A stretch of DNA of 37,680 nucleotides from an uncultured Clostridia bacterium (GTDB taxonomy: Bacteria; Bacillota; Clostridia; Christensenellales; Borkfalkiaceae): contig CANQPO010000015.1 in the NCBI GenBank assembly GCA_947625695.1, forward strand, positions 1-37,680, given 5' to 3'. The notes beneath the pieces were generated by a model. That model did not search any database, was not told the DNA's origin, and saw nothing but the letters and a program-made list of their open reading frames with translations. This document shows positions 35,977 to 37,680 of this stretch, piece after piece. Numbering within the stretch: the stretch's first letter is position 1; every line of letters begins with the position of its first letter. Position numbers and translations under genes: made by a program.

Positions 35977-37680
35977 ATGGATACGTCTCATTTTTCAGAC
36001 CATCTGCGCGAGGCCATCGCGCTCGCGGAAGAGCTGGAGCGGACCTTTCAGACGGGGTACATCGGCAGCGAACATCTTCTGCTCGGGCTCATCGGCGTGG
36101 AGGAAAGCGCGGCGGGTAGGCTTCTTTCGGAGGCGGGGGTAGATAAAAACCAATACCTCGCCATCTTTAAGCGCAGTATCGACAGGAACCTTCGCGTGCA
36201 CGGCTACACTCCCCGCACCAAGCGGCTTTTGGAGCTTGCCATGGAGCTGAGCGTGGAGCGGGAAAGCTATAAGGTGCTCACGGGCACCGAACATCTCCTC
36301 CTTGCCATTCTCATGATGGACGACTGCCTTGGAACGAGGATCCTCAAGATGATGGGGACGGACCTTATAGAGCTCAAAAACCGTGTCACCGAGCTCGCCT
36401 TTCCCGACGCGGAGGAGGACGAACGTCCCCCGCAGGCGGAGCCGCCCCGCACCTATGCGCGCTACTTCGAGCCGCAGGAGCCCCAACAAAACCGCACGCG
36501 CACAGGCGCGCAGAGCGGGCTCTCCGAGGAGCTCATGCGCTACGGCGACGACCTCACCAAAAAGGCGCGCGAGGGCAAGCTCGACCCCGTCATCGGGCGG
36601 CGCAGCGAGATCGAGAAGGTCATCCAGATCCTCTCCCGTAGGACAAAGAACAACCCCGTGCTCGTGGGCGAGCCGGGCGTCGGGAAGAGCGCGGTCGTGG
36701 AGGGGCTTGCGCGGGCGATCGTCGAGGGGGAGGTCCCCGAACCTCTCCGCGGCAAAACCGTCTTTTCCCTCAACATCACGAGCATGCTTGCGGGCGCGAA
36801 ATACCGCGGCGAGTTCGAGGAGCGCATCAAAAAAGTCATCGACGAAATCGTCGCCGACCGCGACATCATTCTCTTCATCGACGAAATACACACCATCGTC
36901 GGTGCGGGGGCCTCTGCGGAAAGCCCGCTCGACGCGTCCAACATCTTAAAGCCCATGCTTGCCCGCGGCGAATTGCAGACGATCGGCGCGACCACCCTCG
37001 AGGAGTACCGCAAATTCATCGAAAAGGACTCCGCGCTCGAACGCCGCTTCACCCCCGTCACGGTGGACCAGCCCAACGTGGAGGACACCATCACCATTCT
37101 GCGTGGGCTCAAGGATAAGTACGAAGCGCACCACGGCATCGTCATCACGGACGAGGCGATCGAGGCGGCGGCCCGCCTTTCCGACCGCTACATCACCGAC
37201 CGCTTTTTGCCCGACAAGGCGATCGACCTCATCGACGAGGCGGCGTCCCATAAACGCCTGCTCGCCTACACGGGCCCGGGGGAACTCAAAGAGCTCGAGG
37301 AACGGCTCTCCCGCGCGACGGCGGAGCGGGATAAGGCGGCGGGCTGGAAGGACTATGCCCGCGCCGCGGAGTTTTCGAAGCAAATCGACGAGCTCAATGA
37401 AAAGATTTCCGAGCTCAAGGAGAATTGGACGAACGAACGCGACTCCGCACACCTCTCCATCGGGGCGGAGGAGATCGCCGAAATCGTCTCGAGCTGGACG
37501 GGGGTGCCCGTCGTCAAGCTCACCGAGGCGGAGAGCGAACGGCTCCTTCACCTCGAGGACGAGCTGCATGAGCGCATCGTGGGGCAGGATGAAGCGGTCA
37601 CCGCTGTTGCAAAGGCGATCCGCCGCGCACGGGCGGGGCTCAAGGACCCCAACCGTCCCATCGGCTCCTTCATCTTTGTG
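35977..37680 (+). CDS. clpC: ClpC-type AAA+ chaperone, N-terminal part (cut by window end)
   Basis: HSP100 unfoldase that delivers arginine-phosphorylated and other substrates to ClpP. From the ATG at 35977 (AGAGGAG upstream) the frame stays open for all 568 codons to the window end. The N-domain has the two Clp_N repeats ([20 protein letters not shown] with [29 protein letters not shown] with [10 protein letters not shown]). AAA-1 follows, with Walker A GEPGVGKS at 231-238, Walker B LFIDEIH at 299-305 and [21 protein letters not shown]. Next is the short coiled-coil/UVR-like middle domain (about 430-485) typical of ClpC, and the start of AAA-2 (IVGQDEAV). It is the last visible gene of the operon. 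Confidence 0.96.
   Translation, partial: MDTSHFSDHLREAIALAEELERTFQTGYIGSEHLLLGLIGVEESAAGRLLSEAGVDKNQYLAIFKRSIDRNLRVHGYTPRTKRLLELAMELSVERESYKVLTGTEHLLLAILMMDDCLGTRILKMMGTDLIELKNRVTELAFPDAEEDERPPQAEPPRTYARYFEPQEPQQNRTRTGAQSGLSEELMRYGDDLTKKAREGKLDPVIGRRSEIEKVIQILSRRTKNNPVLVGEPGVGKSAVVEGLARAIVEGEVPEPLRGKTVFSLNITSMLAGAKYRGEFEERIKKVIDEIVADRDIILFIDEIHTIVGAGASAESPLDASNILKPMLARGELQTIGATTLEEYRKFIEKDSALERRFTPVTVDQPNVEDTITILRGLKDKYEAHHGIVITDEAIEAAARLSDRYITDRFLPDKAIDLIDEAASHKRLLAYTGPGELKELEERLSRATAERDKAAGWKDYARAAEFSKQIDELNEKISELKENWTNERDSAHLSIGAEEIAEIVSSWTGVPVVKLTEAESERLLHLEDELHERIVGQDEAVTAVAKAIRRARAGLKDPNRPIGSFIFV

Noticed and set aside
35995..36891. 298-aa minus-strand frame opposite clpC
   Set aside because: It is the shadow of the ClpC N-terminal and AAA-1 region, which is continuous on the plus strand to the window end.

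Overview
The window looks like a chromosomal stretch from a GC-rich, Gram-positive-type member of the Bacillota (class Clostridia). This rests on the mcsA-mcsB-clpC arginine-kinase/chaperone genes, a sigma-B/F-type sigma factor in a STAS/HATPase partner-switching operon, a riboswitch-controlled ThiT thiamine transporter, RqcH, a rubredoxin-first ('reverse') rubrerythrin and a CotF-type coat protein that suggests endospore formation. A finer placement (for example a Christensenellales-like gut lineage) is a guess. No rRNA, tRNA, CRISPR array, phage or transposase gene was recognised.

Layout. 1-2191: the end of dxr overlapping an RseP-type site-2 protease. 2256-3660 (minus): ThiT behind a TPP riboswitch, divergent from a YfbR-like nucleotidase (3732-4313). 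4379-6034 (minus): rqcH. 6424-9602: tig-clpP-clpX, then about 770 bp of repeats. 10373-11746: an orphan MsmK/UgpC-type sugar-ABC ATPase. 11868-14665: a His-rich metal exporter-like protein, an unrecognised protein and a NagD-like phosphatase. 14734-16476: STAS, pseudo-HATPase, sigma factor and HATPase, all start/stop coupled. 16698-18401: a BspA-type leucine-rich-repeat lipoprotein. 18469-19575 (minus): a polytopic membrane protein. 19775-22119: a PucR/CdaR-type regulator and an S41 protease. 22116-24770: two small genes, a class V aminotransferase (cysteine desulfurase-like) divergent from a DUF3343 putative Se/S carrier, and nth. 24863-26112: XRE-membrane regulator and lipoprotein. 26219-26700: two CotF-like genes. 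26701-27568: dispersed repeats around an isolated 47-aa gene. 27569-31137: ychF divergent from argS-HAD phosphatase. 31222-32335: rubrerythrin and a membrane protein. 32655-37680: XRE-membrane regulator, PH-like membrane protein, DUF1653, short mcsA, mcsB and clpC (cut by the window end).

Most genes are housekeeping, with protein quality control very prominent: RseP, RqcH, Tig, ClpP, ClpX, McsA, McsB, ClpC and the S41 protease. The most interesting signals are: (i) near-consensus promoters whose -10 box lies only 6-7 nt before the ATG in five genes, implying leaderless mRNAs; (ii) a membrane-anchored XRE protein heading the mcsAB-clpC operon, where related bacteria carry CtsR; (iii) a partner-switching sigma operon with an extra, apparently catalytically dead HATPase; and (iv) a low-complexity block in RseP that appears to contain a dispersed GC-rich repeat also found between genes elsewhere in the window.
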